From NCBI GenBank assembly GCA_002841315.1, contig PHEW01000001.1, forward strand, positions 124,001-188,000: a DNA stretch of 64,000 bases, read 5' to 3'. Positions 8,459-18,431 of this stretch are shown here, in pieces. Source of the DNA: Actinobacteria bacterium HGW-Actinobacteria-4 (GTDB lineage: Bacteria; Actinomycetota; Actinomycetes; Actinomycetales; Demequinaceae). Position numbers and translations under genes: made by a program. The notes under the pieces are model-generated. The model had not been told where the DNA came from and searched no databases. It saw only the letters and a program-made list of their open reading frames with translations. Each line of letters begins with the position of its first letter. The stretch's first letter is position 1.

Positions 8459-9178
8459 CTAGCCACCGAACTGCTCGATCAGTGCGGCAACGTCGCCGTG
8501 ACCGTAAGCCTTCGCCCACGCGAGCGGCGTTCCGCCCTCGACATCGGTAAGAGTGGGGTCGGCACCCATGGTGAGCAGTAGCTCCGCGGCACTCAGGTGC
8601 CCCGCCCACGCGGCCACCAGCAATGGCGTGCCTTCATAGGTGGCCTGACGTTGGTTGACATCCACGCCGCGTTCAAGCAACACCATGATGCCGTCAACGT
8701 GGTCTTGCGCGGCGCAGATGTGGAGCGGCATGCTACCCACGTTGTCGGAGGCTGGCACGGAGGGGTCGGCGCCTGCGTCGAGCAGCGCCGTGATCACCGC
8801 CGGGTTCTTGCCGTGTTCACACGCGAGCATCAGCACCGGATCGTTGGAGTCGTTGAGCGCGTGCACGTCGGGACTACCGCGCAGCACCGCCTCCACCAGC
8901 GCGATGTCGTCGCGGATCACTGCTAGGTGCAGCACCGTGGTGTTGCCGGAGACGGGCGCATCGATGTCGACGCCCGCATCAACGAGTGCGGACACCAGCG
9001 CAGCGTCGCCTGCGCGGACGGCCTCGTGTAGTTGGTCCTCAAGGGGCCGGCTGGGATCAACGGCGGCAACATGCTCCGTGGGAGAGGGCGAGGGCGCCGC
9101 CTGGGGCGCGGCCGCCGCACACGCGGTTGCCATCGTGACAAGCGCCACCACGGCGCACAGAGAAAGGGCTCGATTCAT
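8459..9178 (-). CDS. Ankyrin-repeat lipoprotein
   Basis: A 239-residue exported protein. The start ATG at 9178 is preceded by GAGGTGAAG, a good ribosome binding site; an earlier in-frame codon at 9211 is not. MNRALSLCAVVALVTMATAC is a lipoprotein-like signal with a weak lipobox (ATAC, cysteine 20). A short proline/serine-rich linker leads into about five ankyrin repeats (about residues 50-235), with repeat signatures such as GNTTVLHLAVIRDDIALVEA and GTPLLVAAWAGHLSAAELLL. Ankyrin repeats bind other proteins; the partner is unknown. Confidence 0.88.
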   Translation of the reverse strand: MNRALSLCAVVALVTMATACAAAAPQAAPSPSPTEHVAAVDPSRPLEDQLHEAVRAGDAALVSALVDAGVDIDAPVSGNTTVLHLAVIRDDIALVEAVLRGSPDVHALNDSNDPVLMLACEHGKNPAVITALLDAGADPSVPASDNVGSMPLHICAAQDHVDGIMVLLERGVDVNQRQATYEGTPLLVAAWAGHLSAAELLLTMGADPTLTDVEGGTPLAWAKAYGHGDVAALIEQFGG

Positions 9179-9389
9179 GGTCTTCACCTCGGGGTAGGTG
9201 CGCTCCGCCAACGCCGCAGGCAGAGCGCTCGGGGGACTTCATCGCGGCGCTAACCAGATGTTTGCCCCTCCGGAGCCGCTGCGGACCGGCCTGGCCAGAT
9301 CGTTACCAATGCGTGATTTACCAGCGCGAACGCGCAGTCTTGGCGAGAGCGCTCTCTCCGGGACGGGGCTGGTGGGCGGGCCCCACGCC

Positions 9390-10229
9390 TCACGGCAGTT
9401 CGATGAACACGGGCTCGACCAAGCCCGCGCGAGTGTCCTGGTAGCCGCCCACCCAGATGAACTGGATGTCGCCACTGAGACCGTAAGAGTCCGGCACCAG
9501 CTTGGTCACGAAGAACGGATACTCGCTGCCTAACGGGACGGCGGCGGCGTAGATCGACTCGTATCCGGCGGCAGCCAAGGAGTCGAGTTCGCAATAGCCG
9601 AAGTCCTCAACCAAGACGTCGTCCACATAGAGCCCTGCCAGCGGCACGTCCAAGAGTGAGGTCTCGAGTGCGCCGCCCTCGATGGCGGTGGGCGTCATCG
9701 TTCCCACGATCGCGTAGCAACGACCGTCCTCCGTGGGCGACCACTCGACGAACGGCAGCTCCACCAAGCCATGGATGGTGATGTCCCACACCGTGCCTTG
9801 CTGGCCGCTCCAAGACGAATCCCACACCCACGTCTCGCCCACCTCGTGCACCGTCAGTCCCGCAGACTCCGGGCCGTCGGCGTCAAGGTCGAAGACGCTA
9901 TCCCCGGACGTTGTCAGGTCTGGTTCCGCCTGGACCGAGTCGCTCTTGGAGGTGGTGAACACGTAGTAGCCCACCAACACGGCAACGGAGACAACAATGG
10001 CCGTCACGCTCGTGACCAAAGCGGCGATGGGCAGACCGTTCCGATCCTGGCTTCGGGAAGCCCCCACCAGTCCCAGGACCAGCGCGGGAAGGGCAAAGAT
10101 CCAGGCCGCGAACGCGAATGGTCCAGCGAACGCCGCACCGATCGCGATCACGCCAAGGATCAGCCCGATCAAGCCAGGCACACTGGTGACCTTGGGGGCA
10201 GGGGCAGGTGCAGGGGCATGTGCATTCAT
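9390..10229 (-). CDS. DUF4190-like membrane protein with an extracytoplasmic domain, function unknown
   Basis: A 279-residue protein. The N-terminus is rich in Ala and Pro and is followed by a glycine/alanine-rich block of three membrane spans (about residues 15-95: GLIGLILGVIAIGAAFAGPF, ALPALVLGLVGA, AALVTSVTAIVVSVAVLVGYYVF). An acidic hydrophilic domain (about 100-279), probably outside the membrane, follows. The membrane block resembles the DUF4190 pattern. Two ATGs are possible, at 10235 and 10229; the second lies six bases from a TAGATT -10 element and matches the leaderless geometry seen elsewhere. The role is unknown. Confidence 0.82.
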   Translation of the reverse strand: MNAHAPAPAPAPKVTSVPGLIGLILGVIAIGAAFAGPFAFAAWIFALPALVLGLVGASRSQDRNGLPIAALVTSVTAIVVSVAVLVGYYVFTTSKSDSVQAEPDLTTSGDSVFDLDADGPESAGLTVHEVGETWVWDSSWSGQQGTVWDITIHGLVELPFVEWSPTEDGRCYAIVGTMTPTAIEGGALETSLLDVPLAGLYVDDVLVEDFGYCELDSLAAAGYESIYAAAVPLGSEYPFFVTKLVPDSYGLSGDIQFIWVGGYQDTRAGLVEPVFIELP

Positions 10230-10235
10230 GCCCAT

Positions 10236-10241
10236 AATCTA
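10236..10241 (-). promoter_or_regulatory. -10 element of leaderless start
   Basis: TAGATT on the minus strand ends six bases before the ATG at 10229 and directly abuts the ATG at 10235. It favours 10229 as the start. Confidence 0.45.
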
Positions 10242-10309
10242 CGTGCTCGCTCTGCCGGCGCCCGGTGCCCGACTGGGCACATCGCGCTGGGTTTGCTACG
10301 TTGAATGGC

Positions 10310-10753
10310 ATGAACCGGACAATCAGGACGCAATCACGTCTCCTCGCAGTAGTCGCAGCAGCAGCCCTCGCCCTCGCCGCGTGCGGCGGCTCGAACGGCG
10401 CGGCGCCCATCCCGCCCAATCAGACCCCTGGCGCCGGGCCAGATGTCGAGGCCCCCGCAGCACCGGAAGCCCAGGGCACCGTCATCACGGTGATCGCCAC
10501 CGACACCTCGCTCCAGTTGTCAGAGTCCACATTCTCCCCTGGCACCTATACGTTTGTGCTCGAGAACCAGGGCAGCATGCCTCACGACCTCGCCGTTGAA
10601 GGCCCCGGTGTTGATCCGGTGGCGAGCCCGCTCATCGGCCCCGGTGACACCACGGAGCTCACCGTCGAACTGCAGGCCGGCACGTACGAACTGTGGTGCA
10701 CCGTGGGCAACCACCGAGCGCTAGGAATGGAAGCCACCATCAACGTGGCGTAG
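10310..10753 (+). CDS. Cupredoxin-like copper-binding lipoprotein
   Basis: A 147-residue exported lipoprotein. The signal ends in LAAC with cysteine 25. A single cupredoxin-like domain follows (about residues 55-147). The type I copper ligands are in place: His92 (MPHDL), Cys130 (LWCTVGNHRALGM), His135 and Met140. It could carry electrons on the outer face of the membrane or hold copper. A TACGTT -10-like element lies seven bases before the ATG; the upstream extension to 10265 is not supported. Confidence 0.85.
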   Translation: MNRTIRTQSRLLAVVAAAALALAACGGSNGAAPIPPNQTPGAGPDVEAPAAPEAQGTVITVIATDTSLQLSESTFSPGTYTFVLENQGSMPHDLAVEGPGVDPVASPLIGPGDTTELTVELQAGTYELWCTVGNHRALGMEATINVA

Positions 10754-10838
10754 CCCGCGCTCCACACCAGCCGCATGCCCCACAATGGTGTCGAGAGATC
10801 CACGGCCATGAAGCACGGATGACACCTGGGGGTTTGAC

Positions 10839-12212
10839 GTGAGCGAGGAGACCACCAACCTCACCGTGCTCGCGCGCCAGGAAGCGGAACGCAGGCGAAC
10901 CTTGATCGCGTTGGTCATCGCCGGAGTCGCATTAGCCTTCGCCGTGTGGTGGGGTGTGACCAAGCCGTTCGAACCCAGCCCCGGGCCCGATCCCGCCGCC
11001 ACGGACTCGCCTATCCCCACCACGGCCCCCATCCCACAGGGCCGGGTGACCGCCGCCGCTGGCCTGCCGGACGCGCTCCCCCTCACCGATGCCGTGCTCG
11101 CTCAAGTCGAGTCGCTATGGAGCCTTGTGACTTTCCGGGGCAACGTCGTCACGGAACAGGGAACCGTGTTGCTCGGAGGGCCCACAGTTCTCTACTTGGT
11201 GTCACCGGTGGGAGAGGTCTACGAGGTGACGAACATGGACACGCTGAGGGCCGATGCCCTCGTGGCCTGGGACTCGCGACGCGACGTCGCACTTCTTGCG
11301 TTCAACAACAACACAGAGGTCCGCTCTTACTCGTTGACGACGGGCGCGGTGGGGCCAGCCATCGATCCGTGTGACGGCGGCACTCCCCTCGCCCCCTCGA
11401 CCGGCACCGTTGGCGAGGCGAACTGGCGTCTGTACACGTACTGCGTGGACGGCGACGGAGACTTCTCCTATCTCCACTCCGCCTCGGTGGGAGACCGCGG
11501 GGATCTGGTGTGGGACAACTCGGTGGTCTACGTTCCGCTTGAACGGAGCCTCAAGGTGAGCGGCGACGTCCACATCACCTCCGCCATTGATAGGCCTGCT
11601 CCCACCACAGATGCGCCGTCACCGAGCCCCACCCCCGCGAGCCGGCAATGGATCGAAGTAGATGGGGCCGAGCTCGAGGCTCCCTCGCCGCCGAACTACC
11701 CGGTGTGTGACGTGGTGGGCGCGGGCCGCAATGGCACCGTTGTGGCGCACTGCGTCAACGCCCGGGCGGGATTCCTGTGGGAGCTCCCCACCGACGGCAG
11801 CATTCCCATTCGAGTGATGCGCGTGCACGAGTTTCCCGTGGACGCCATGGGCGAAGAGATGATGCGCGTCACCTCCTGCGCAGCGGGAGACGCGCTCGCC
11901 GTGCAATGGGCGAGCGTCGACGGTGCCGAAGGCGCGCTCACGCTCATTCAGGGCCAGGCCGTGACCACGGTGGCGATCAACCAGCAGCCGGCTACCCATT
12001 GCTTTGGGGTGAGCGGCATCCACATGTTGATTGGGGGGCCTGAAGGGCTCGCGTTCCTCGACACCACCACCGGGGCTGTGCGGCAACTGATCACCGCTCC
12101 CACTCCCCAGCAACTAGGCCTCGACCCGGGCGAGTGGGTAGGCGGCGTCGTGGCCACGGAACCCAACGCCGTTGCTGGTGCCGAACACCAGGGCGTGATC
12201 CTCGCGCCGTAG
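10839..12212 (+). CDS. Membrane-anchored exported protein, function unknown
   Basis: A 457-residue protein starting at a GTG preceded by a G-rich ribosome binding site. A short cytoplasmic N-terminus contains QEAERRR and is followed by one membrane span (about residues 23-45). The rest would lie outside. A proline/threonine linker (about 50-70) precedes a domain with repeated beta-strand-like segments (GGPTVLYLVSPVGEVYEVTN, VALLAFNNNTEVRSYSLTTG), which may be a beta-propeller. A second Pro/Ser/Thr linker lies near residue 255. I do not recognise the family. Confidence 0.8.
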   Translation: MSEETTNLTVLARQEAERRRTLIALVIAGVALAFAVWWGVTKPFEPSPGPDPAATDSPIPTTAPIPQGRVTAAAGLPDALPLTDAVLAQVESLWSLVTFRGNVVTEQGTVLLGGPTVLYLVSPVGEVYEVTNMDTLRADALVAWDSRRDVALLAFNNNTEVRSYSLTTGAVGPAIDPCDGGTPLAPSTGTVGEANWRLYTYCVDGDGDFSYLHSASVGDRGDLVWDNSVVYVPLERSLKVSGDVHITSAIDRPAPTTDAPSPSPTPASRQWIEVDGAELEAPSPPNYPVCDVVGAGRNGTVVAHCVNARAGFLWELPTDGSIPIRVMRVHEFPVDAMGEEMMRVTSCAAGDALAVQWASVDGAEGALTLIQGQAVTTVAINQQPATHCFGVSGIHMLIGGPEGLAFLDTTTGAVRQLITAPTPQQLGLDPGEWVGGVVATEPNAVAGAEHQGVILAP

Positions 12213-12271
12213 CGCTCCTGACGGGGTGCTGGCGCGCGGCCGATGCTCGCTCGCCTCGCGTGCTGACTTAC

Positions 12272-14140
12272 CTAGTTCTCGGCCAGCACCACGATGCGGT
12301 CGCCAGGACCAAACGCTCGCTTGGTTGCCTTGTGAGGGTTGATCACCACGTCGGCGTCGCCAACGTCGCTCGCAACGCACATGAACCCCACGGCGGTCTC
12401 ATGCTGTGCGAGCGCGGCGGCCACCACGGTGTAGAAGTCCACCTCAACGCCGGGCTTCACGTACCAGCTGGCGGGACGCAGGTAGACCTCAGAGCCGGCG
12501 GCCCCGAACAGCGCGTCAAACACATCCGCGAGGAGCTCGTGTTCAGAAATCTGAGCCATCATCAAGCTGATCAGATGGTCGCTCACAATGAAGTCGTCGG
12601 TTTGGGTCACCTCGGCGAGGCGTCTGTTGCGGTCGTCGAGCATTTCGCTCACCACGTTCAGGGTGGCGCCCTTCTCCTTCACGATCTCGCGTAGTTGCAG
12701 CAGCGTCACGAGCGTCTTTGCGTCGGCGTCCTGAACGCTCATGTCGTCCCGGTACGCCACCACGATGGCGTGGTCAAAGGCCGTCGCATCGAGGTTTAGT
12801 AGCGTCGACCTGCGAGCGGTGTTGCCCTCCACCACTGACACAGTGGAGTGTTGCAACTCCACCAGGTCCACCACGGGGACCTCGGAGACAATGGTCACCG
12901 TCGAACCGTCGGCTACGTATTCGTCGAGTTCCTTGAGCATGTTGGGAACGCGCTTGTTGAAGCCCAAGACCAGCGTGTGCTCCGGTGGTTGCTCGTGTGG
13001 AACAGGAGGCTGCAGGGCGTCAGCGTCTGGCAGTTGCGGCAGTGAGACCGCGATGCTTGAGTCGTCTTCGGCGAAGAGCACCAACTTCTCGCCTTCGGCG
13101 TAGACGTGGCTGGACTCAGGATTCATGATGACGGAGCCCTCGTGCGTGAGGCCAAGCACCGCGGACTCGGCGAACGCGAACAGCACCTCGCCGTAGGTTT
13201 TGCCGTACAGGCTGGGCTGGTCGCTGAAGTAGATCTCGCAGCCCTCGAAGCTCAGAAGTTCCGTGTAGACGTTGCTCAGGCCGGGCTGACGGCTGGTCTG
13301 TGCCGTGATCTGACCAAACTTCTCCGTTGCGAAGATCCAACTGACCTCGTCCTTGCCCACCAACGTGGCGACCTCGGCGTTGCCAGAGTTGCGGACCTGT
13401 CCCACCACGTGGAGCTTGCGTTCGGGGCGTTCGGGGTGGTGGGTCAGGGCGAGCGCCGTCTTGATGGCACGGACGTCAGGGTCCGAGTGTTGCTCGTCGC
13501 CCAGGATGATGATGCTCCGCGCGCCGAACGGGTTCACCAACAGCAGGTCACCTTGGTCGAGGGGATCGCCAGTCCGGCACACCACGCGGGTGCCCAGGGT
13601 GTCCGGCACCTTGGCCCGGATCTCGTCTTCCATCTCGACCTTCTCGCGCTCCGCGAGCACCACGATGGCTGGCCTGCGACGCGACTGATTAGCGAGGCTC
13701 AACTCTTGCACCAGCGGCACTACCTTGGAGTTCCACCCAAGGATCAACGTGTGCTCGCTCTCCAACACCGCGGAGCGGCCCTTGCGGAGCTGCTCCACCT
13801 TGTCGTTGAAGCCGCCGGAGATGATACCGATCAAGGTGGCCGCGATGAACACTCCGGCCACAGTGATGGCGAGCATCGCCAAGCGGTAGCCCCATCCGTT
13901 GTCTGGAGCGATATCGTCGGCACTCAAGGTCCGTAGCAGGTTGACCCAGAACACCTCGAGCACTTGCTCGTCTTCTTCAACGCCATCCAGACGGACATTC
14001 AGCAACAGAATAACGATGGCGTCGACGATCACGATGAGCAGCACCACCGCTGCCAGCACCGCGACTAACGCACCGGTTCCGCGGCTCATGAGGTTGTCGA
14101 ACCAGTACCTGAAACGCGACTGCAGTGATGGACGTTTCAT
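12272..14140 (-). CDS. CASTOR/POLLUX-like ion channel with RCK-type domains
   Basis: A 622-residue membrane protein. Two strong hydrophobic segments lie at about residues 25-48 and 86-110, with a pore-like stretch between them (EVFWVNLLRTLSADDIAPDNGWGYR). A long cytoplasmic part follows, with two Rossmann-like regulatory domains, the first starting at HTLILGWNSKVVPLVQEL and the second at HTLVLGFNKRVPNMLKEL. This matches the bacterial relatives of the plant CASTOR/POLLUX channels. The ion and ligand cannot be read from sequence. An AAGGGGC ribosome binding site precedes the ATG. Confidence 0.88.
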   Translation of the reverse strand: MKRPSLQSRFRYWFDNLMSRGTGALVAVLAAVVLLIVIVDAIVILLLNVRLDGVEEDEQVLEVFWVNLLRTLSADDIAPDNGWGYRLAMLAITVAGVFIAATLIGIISGGFNDKVEQLRKGRSAVLESEHTLILGWNSKVVPLVQELSLANQSRRRPAIVVLAEREKVEMEDEIRAKVPDTLGTRVVCRTGDPLDQGDLLLVNPFGARSIIILGDEQHSDPDVRAIKTALALTHHPERPERKLHVVGQVRNSGNAEVATLVGKDEVSWIFATEKFGQITAQTSRQPGLSNVYTELLSFEGCEIYFSDQPSLYGKTYGEVLFAFAESAVLGLTHEGSVIMNPESSHVYAEGEKLVLFAEDDSSIAVSLPQLPDADALQPPVPHEQPPEHTLVLGFNKRVPNMLKELDEYVADGSTVTIVSEVPVVDLVELQHSTVSVVEGNTARRSTLLNLDATAFDHAIVVAYRDDMSVQDADAKTLVTLLQLREIVKEKGATLNVVSEMLDDRNRRLAEVTQTDDFIVSDHLISLMMAQISEHELLADVFDALFGAAGSEVYLRPASWYVKPGVEVDFYTVVAAALAQHETAVGFMCVASDVGDADVVINPHKATKRAFGPGDRIVVLAEN

Positions 14141-14321
14141 GCCAGCCCCTTAGGCCACTCGCGAGCGCGAGTCATACACGCGGCCCGTTCCGCGCGTAGT
14201 GAGATCAACCTAGTACTCCGGCGACGGTTTGGATAGAGCGAATATCGCTGGTAGATCGCCGCTGTGTGAACAGTGTGTAACGCGGCTAGTCAGTGGGGCA
14301 GAGTCATGCCACCATGGGGGG

Positions 14322-16547
14322 ATGTCTGACCACACCGACGTCACCGAGCTCCTCACCGACGAGGTGTTTCCGCTCGCGCCCAAGGACGCGATGCCCCACG
14401 AAGTCACGGTGGACGAGGACGTGGTTGACGACCTCCCCGAGAACCGCTTCCTGGACCGCGAGCTCAGTTGGCTCGCGTTCAACGAGCGCGTGCTCGAGCT
14501 TGCCGAAGACCCGGACACCCCGCTGCTGGAGCGCGCGCGCTACCTCGCGATTTTCGCCTCCAACCTTGACGAGTTCTTCATGGTCAGGATCGCTGGCCTC
14601 AAGCGCCGCATCGCGGCGGGCTTTGCGGTGCCGTCTTCAACGGGCATGAGCCCCACCCGCCTGGTGGAGGCGCTGACGGAGCGCGCCCATGTGCTCATGG
14701 ACCGCCACGCGACGGTCTTCGAGGATGACATCCTGCCGGCTTTGTTCACCGAAGGCATTCACTTGGTGCGTTTTGACGAGCTCGAGGACTCCGAGCAGGA
14801 GCGCCTGCGCAAACTGTTTCGCTCGGACATCTTCCCTGTGCTCACCCCCCTCGCGGTTGACCCAGCCCACCCCTTCCCCTATATCTCCGGTCTGTCGCTC
14901 AACCTGGCCGTCGAGGTGCGCGAGCCGGACACGGGCAAGGATCGCTTTGCTCGCGTGAAGGTCCCCGAGACCTTGCCCCGGTTCCTGTCCGTAGACGCGA
15001 AGGGCCGCGCCACCCAGGTGACCGATGCATCGGCCCTGGGCGACGAGCCCCGCAGCTTTGTGCCCCTTGAGGACGTGATCGCCGCACACTTGGATTACCT
15101 GTTCCCGGGCATGGAGGTGGTGAACCACTACACCTTCCGCGTCACCCGCAACGAAGACGTCGAGGTGGAAGAGGACGACGCCGAGAATCTCCTCAAGGCC
15201 ATGGAACGCGAACTGCTGCGCCGCCGCTTTGGCCCCGCAGTGCGCCTTGAGGTCGCGGAAGACCTCTCCCCGGGGATTCGCGAACTGCTGGTGCGCGAGC
15301 TGGGCATCACGGAGCACGACGTCTTCCACCTGCCCGCGCCGCTGGACTTGACCGGCCTCACTGTGATCGCTGACCTGGACCGCCCCAAGCTCCAGTTCCC
15401 GGCGTTTAGGCCCACCACGCACCATCAGCTGGCACCGGTGGAGACGGCCGACGAGCAAAACATCTTCGAGTCGATCACCCGCGGCGACGTGCTGTTGCAC
15501 CACCCGTACGATTCCTTCTCGACGTCGGTGCAGGCGTTCCTGGCGCAGGCAGCCGTGGACCCGCGCGTGCTCGCCATCAAGCAGACGCTGTACCGGACGT
15601 CCGGCGATTCCCCCATCGTGGACGCCCTCATCGAGGCGGCGCGCAACGGCAAGCAGGTGCTGGCCCTGGTCGAGATCAAGGCCCGGTTTGACGAACAGCG
15701 CAACATCAGTTGGGCGCGCAAGCTCGAGCAGGCCGGCGTGCACGTGGTGTACGGGCTCGTGGGCCTCAAGACCCACTGCAAGCTGTCCCTCGTGGTCCGC
15801 CAAGAAGAGGACGGCCTGGTGCGGTACTGCCACATCGGCACCGGCAACTATCACCCCAGGACCGCGCGGCTCTACGAGGACTACGGCCTGTTGACCCGCG
15901 ATCCCGACGTGGGTGCAGACCTGACCAAGTTGTTCAACCAACTCTCCGGCTACGCCCCCAAGGCCAAGTTTAAGCGGCTCATCGTGGCGCCCACCGGTGT
16001 GCGCCTGGGGCTCATCGAGCGCATCGAGGCGGAAGCCGAACGCGCTCGCCGCGGCGAAGAGGCCTGGGTCAAGATCAAGTCCAACGCCATCGTGGATGAG
16101 AAGACCATGGACGCCCTGTACCGGGCGTCGCAGGCCGGCGTCACGGTGGACCTGGTGATCCGTGGCATCTGCTCGCTGCGGCCAGGCGTGCCGGGACTGT
16201 CCGAGAACATCCGCGTCCGGTCCATCCTTGGCCGGTTCCTGGAGCACTCACGGATCTACGCCTTCGCCAATGGCGGTGAGCCCGATGTCTTCATCGGTTC
16301 CGCAGACCTGATGCACCGCAACCTTGACCGGCGCATCGAGGCACTCATCGCGATCACGGACCCAGACCAGGTGGCCACACTGCTCGAGAACATCGACATG
16401 AGCATGAGCGACAAGTACTCCGGGTGGGAGTTGCAGGAGGACGGCGCGTGGTTGCGCGCTGTCGAAGACGCCACGGGAGCGCGCCTCAAAGACGTCCAGG
16501 AAACATACATTAGGCGTCAGCCCAAGCGCAGGGCCAAAGGTAAGTGA
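14322..16547 (+). CDS. ppk1: Polyphosphate kinase 1
   Basis: Reversibly makes inorganic polyphosphate from ATP. It has 741 residues, close to other actinobacterial PPK1 proteins. The N-terminal, head and two catalytic domains are present. The autophosphorylated histidine is His504 in HIGTGNYH; the second conserved catalytic histidine is His665 in [12 protein letters not shown]. The start at 14322 ([11 protein letters not shown]) was preferred to the longer frame from 14229 because the upstream part is not protein-like and a GGGGGG stretch provides a binding site. It is coupled by a 4-base overlap to the mutT1-like gene. Confidence 0.97.
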   Translation: MSDHTDVTELLTDEVFPLAPKDAMPHEVTVDEDVVDDLPENRFLDRELSWLAFNERVLELAEDPDTPLLERARYLAIFASNLDEFFMVRIAGLKRRIAAGFAVPSSTGMSPTRLVEALTERAHVLMDRHATVFEDDILPALFTEGIHLVRFDELEDSEQERLRKLFRSDIFPVLTPLAVDPAHPFPYISGLSLNLAVEVREPDTGKDRFARVKVPETLPRFLSVDAKGRATQVTDASALGDEPRSFVPLEDVIAAHLDYLFPGMEVVNHYTFRVTRNEDVEVEEDDAENLLKAMERELLRRRFGPAVRLEVAEDLSPGIRELLVRELGITEHDVFHLPAPLDLTGLTVIADLDRPKLQFPAFRPTTHHQLAPVETADEQNIFESITRGDVLLHHPYDSFSTSVQAFLAQAAVDPRVLAIKQTLYRTSGDSPIVDALIEAARNGKQVLALVEIKARFDEQRNISWARKLEQAGVHVVYGLVGLKTHCKLSLVVRQEEDGLVRYCHIGTGNYHPRTARLYEDYGLLTRDPDVGADLTKLFNQLSGYAPKAKFKRLIVAPTGVRLGLIERIEAEAERARRGEEAWVKIKSNAIVDEKTMDALYRASQAGVTVDLVIRGICSLRPGVPGLSENIRVRSILGRFLEHSRIYAFANGGEPDVFIGSADLMHRNLDRRIEALIAITDPDQVATLLENIDMSMSDKYSGWELQEDGAWLRAVEDATGARLKDVQETYIRRQPKRRAKGK

Positions 16548-17575
16548 AGCGGTATCCGCCAGGCACGGTCATTGCGTCCGGTGCCCTCGTGTGGCGTGTT
16601 CGGGACGATGAACTGCAGGTGCTCGCGGTGCACCGCCCCCGCTACGAGGACTGGTCGTGGCCCAAGGGCAAGCTCGAAAAGGGTGAGACCCTGCCGCACT
16701 GCGCGATCCGCGAGATCGCAGAAGAGACCGGCAAGCAGGTCACGCTAGGCCAGCCGCTACCCACCATCCGGTACACCATCGGCTCCGGCAAGACCAAGGT
16801 GGTGAAGTACTGGGCCGCACAGGTGACGTCCTCCAAAGCGCCGTGCCTGAGCGCCCGGCCCAAGGTGAAATCGGCCCCCAAGCACGAGATCGACAAGAAG
16901 CGCTGGCTCACCGTCGAGCAGGCCAGGGAGATGATCACCCTCAAAGACGATCTCAAGCCGCTCGAGGCATTGGTGAAGGCGTACGAGGCCGACCGGCTCG
17001 ACACCCGCGCGTTTGTCTTGGTGCGCCACGCTCGCGCACGGCGCCGCAAAGCCTGGAATCGCGATGACGTGCACCGGCCCTTGACGTCTTCCGGCACGGC
17101 GCGCGCCAAGCAGCTGGTGCCGCTGTTTGCCGCCTTTGGGGTCAAGCACGTGGGGTCTTCCCCCGCCGAACGGTGCCTTGCGACGGTGCGCCCGTACGCC
17201 GAGGCCGCGGGGCTTGAGGTCAAGGTGTACGGCGCGCTAGCGGAGGCCGATCACGCCTCGAAGCCCCTCCAGACGGCATCCACGCTGGTAAACCTGCTGG
17301 GCAAGCCCGTGAGCCGCGCGGTGTGCGTGCACCGGCCCACCATGCCCACCATCGTGGAGATGGTGAAGGCCGCCACGCGCAAGTACACGCGTGGGTCGCT
17401 GCCCAAGAAGAACCCCTATTTGCCGGCCGGCGGTGTGCTGGTGGCGCACGTGATCGACACCGATTCCGGCCCGCGGGTGGTGGCTCTTGAGACCCACCTG
17501 CTCAACGTTCGCGACACCGTAGGGCCCATCATTGTGGACAAAGGATCAGCCTCAGTGGAGCGCGTGAGCGCGTAA
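16544..17575 (+). CDS. mutT1: Nudix hydrolase fused to histidine phosphatase (MutT1-type)
   Basis: A 343-residue, two-domain enzyme. The N-terminal Nudix domain has the box [20 protein letters not shown] (from about residue 43), which binds metal and hydrolyses nucleoside di- or triphosphate derivatives. The C-terminal half is a phosphoglycerate-mutase-like histidine phosphatase beginning [19 protein letters not shown], with the catalytic Arg-His. This arrangement matches mycobacterial MutT1, which cleans oxidised guanine nucleotides and can act on diadenosine polyphosphates. The GTG start overlaps the ppk1 stop (GTGA), so the two are co-translated, a pairing common in actinobacteria. Confidence 0.92.
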   Translation: MKRYPPGTVIASGALVWRVRDDELQVLAVHRPRYEDWSWPKGKLEKGETLPHCAIREIAEETGKQVTLGQPLPTIRYTIGSGKTKVVKYWAAQVTSSKAPCLSARPKVKSAPKHEIDKKRWLTVEQAREMITLKDDLKPLEALVKAYEADRLDTRAFVLVRHARARRRKAWNRDDVHRPLTSSGTARAKQLVPLFAAFGVKHVGSSPAERCLATVRPYAEAAGLEVKVYGALAEADHASKPLQTASTLVNLLGKPVSRAVCVHRPTMPTIVEMVKAATRKYTRGSLPKKNPYLPAGGVLVAHVIDTDSGPRVVALETHLLNVRDTVGPIIVDKGSASVERVSA

Positions 17576-17603
17576 CCAAGGGCCGGGTCTGAGGCGAGAT
17601 TGA

Positions 17604-17689
17604 TGACATCGGACCGGGAGCGCCAGTCGGCGTTAAGGCCGCTCTTGGCGGCTTGTGTTGGAGCCCGGGGCTACCGCGGTCCGACGTCA
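17604..17689. repeat. Structured inverted-repeat element between convergent genes
   Basis: TGACATCGGACCG (17604-17616) and CGGTCCGACGTCA (17677-17689) are reverse complements with one mismatch, 60 bases apart. Inside is a small hairpin GCCGC-tcttg-GCGGC (17638-17652). The element occupies the gap between mutT1 (plus) and the unknown minus-strand gene, and may be a terminator or structured RNA. I see no gene in 17576-17794. Confidence 0.45.
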
Positions 17690-17794
17690 CTTTCAGGATA
17701 CGCGCTTTGCCAGGAACCGCTAGACCCTGTGATCAAATCGGCATCGAGCCAGCGCTGATGCTCCGGTTTGGCGGCGTGTCCAACGCGCCAGAGC

Positions 17795-18424
17795 CTAGTC
17801 CAACCGGCCGTCGGCCCACATCGCCGCGCACCGCTCGAGGTCCTCACCCGTGCGTAGCAGTTGAGCCGCGCGCATCGTGGTGCGGTGGGCGCGCTTGTCG
17901 GCGTGACCGTAGTCTGATTCGGCCTCGAACGCGGCCCCCGTCGCGACCACGCGGCAGAACGCTCCCGCGCGATCCAGGGCCACGGCGAGGTCACCCGCGA
18001 ACACACCGGACAGCACCGAGTCGGCGAGGGTGCGGACCTCCTCCGGACCGGGAGGATCCTCGACCCCCGCAATCGCGTGGCGCACGTGTGCTGCCTGGAC
18101 GCCGTGGTGATAAGACCTCGCCACAGCATCGGCGTCATACTTGACCCACTCGCGCAGCATGTACAAGCGCCACAGGGCTCCGGGCAAGGTGTGGGCGCCG
18201 GCCTTGGCCCACATCATGGCGACGGTGTCGATGCCCTCTTCGTCCACCAGGCGGATCAGCCGCGCCACCAGTTCTGGGTCGCGTGATTCGCGTGCTTGGG
18301 ACACCACGGCCGCGGCCGTCTCATGAGCGATCAACCCGCGGTCGGCAGGGTCGATGTCTCCCTCAATCTGTTCGGCTTGCTCCATGTCGAGCATGGCGGG
18401 ACGCCGGAACCTCGGTTCAACCAC
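17795..18424 (-). CDS. Conserved actinobacterial protein, function unknown
   Basis: A 209-residue soluble protein, mostly helical by composition, with no signal or membrane span. Notable segments are ETAAAVVSQARE, GALWRLYMLREWVKYDADAVARSYHHG and LSGVFAGDLAVALDRAGAFCRVVATG. I do not recognise a named domain. Start choice is uncertain: GTG 18424 (VVEPRFRRPAML) lies eight bases after the msrB stop and gives a plausible N-terminus; ATG 18394 is the alternative. It is probably co-transcribed with msrB. Confidence 0.7.
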   Translation of the reverse strand: MVEPRFRRPAMLDMEQAEQIEGDIDPADRGLIAHETAAAVVSQARESRDPELVARLIRLVDEEGIDTVAMMWAKAGAHTLPGALWRLYMLREWVKYDADAVARSYHHGVQAAHVRHAIAGVEDPPGPEEVRTLADSVLSGVFAGDLAVALDRAGAFCRVVATGAAFEAESDYGHADKRAHRTTMRAAQLLRTGEDLERCAAMWADGRLD

Positions 18425-18431
18425 GCAGTGC

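Noticed and set aside
14262-14282. Possible Pho-box direct repeat (GTTACAC/GTTCACA on the minus strand) upstream of ppk1
   Set aside because: The spacing is 10 rather than the 11 bases of PhoP/RegX3 boxes and matches are partial, so I could not support it, though phosphate control of ppk1 is known in other actinobacteria.
14637-16247. 536-codon open frame antisense to ppk1
   Set aside because: Shadow frame of a high-GC coding sequence; ppk1 is certain on the other strand.
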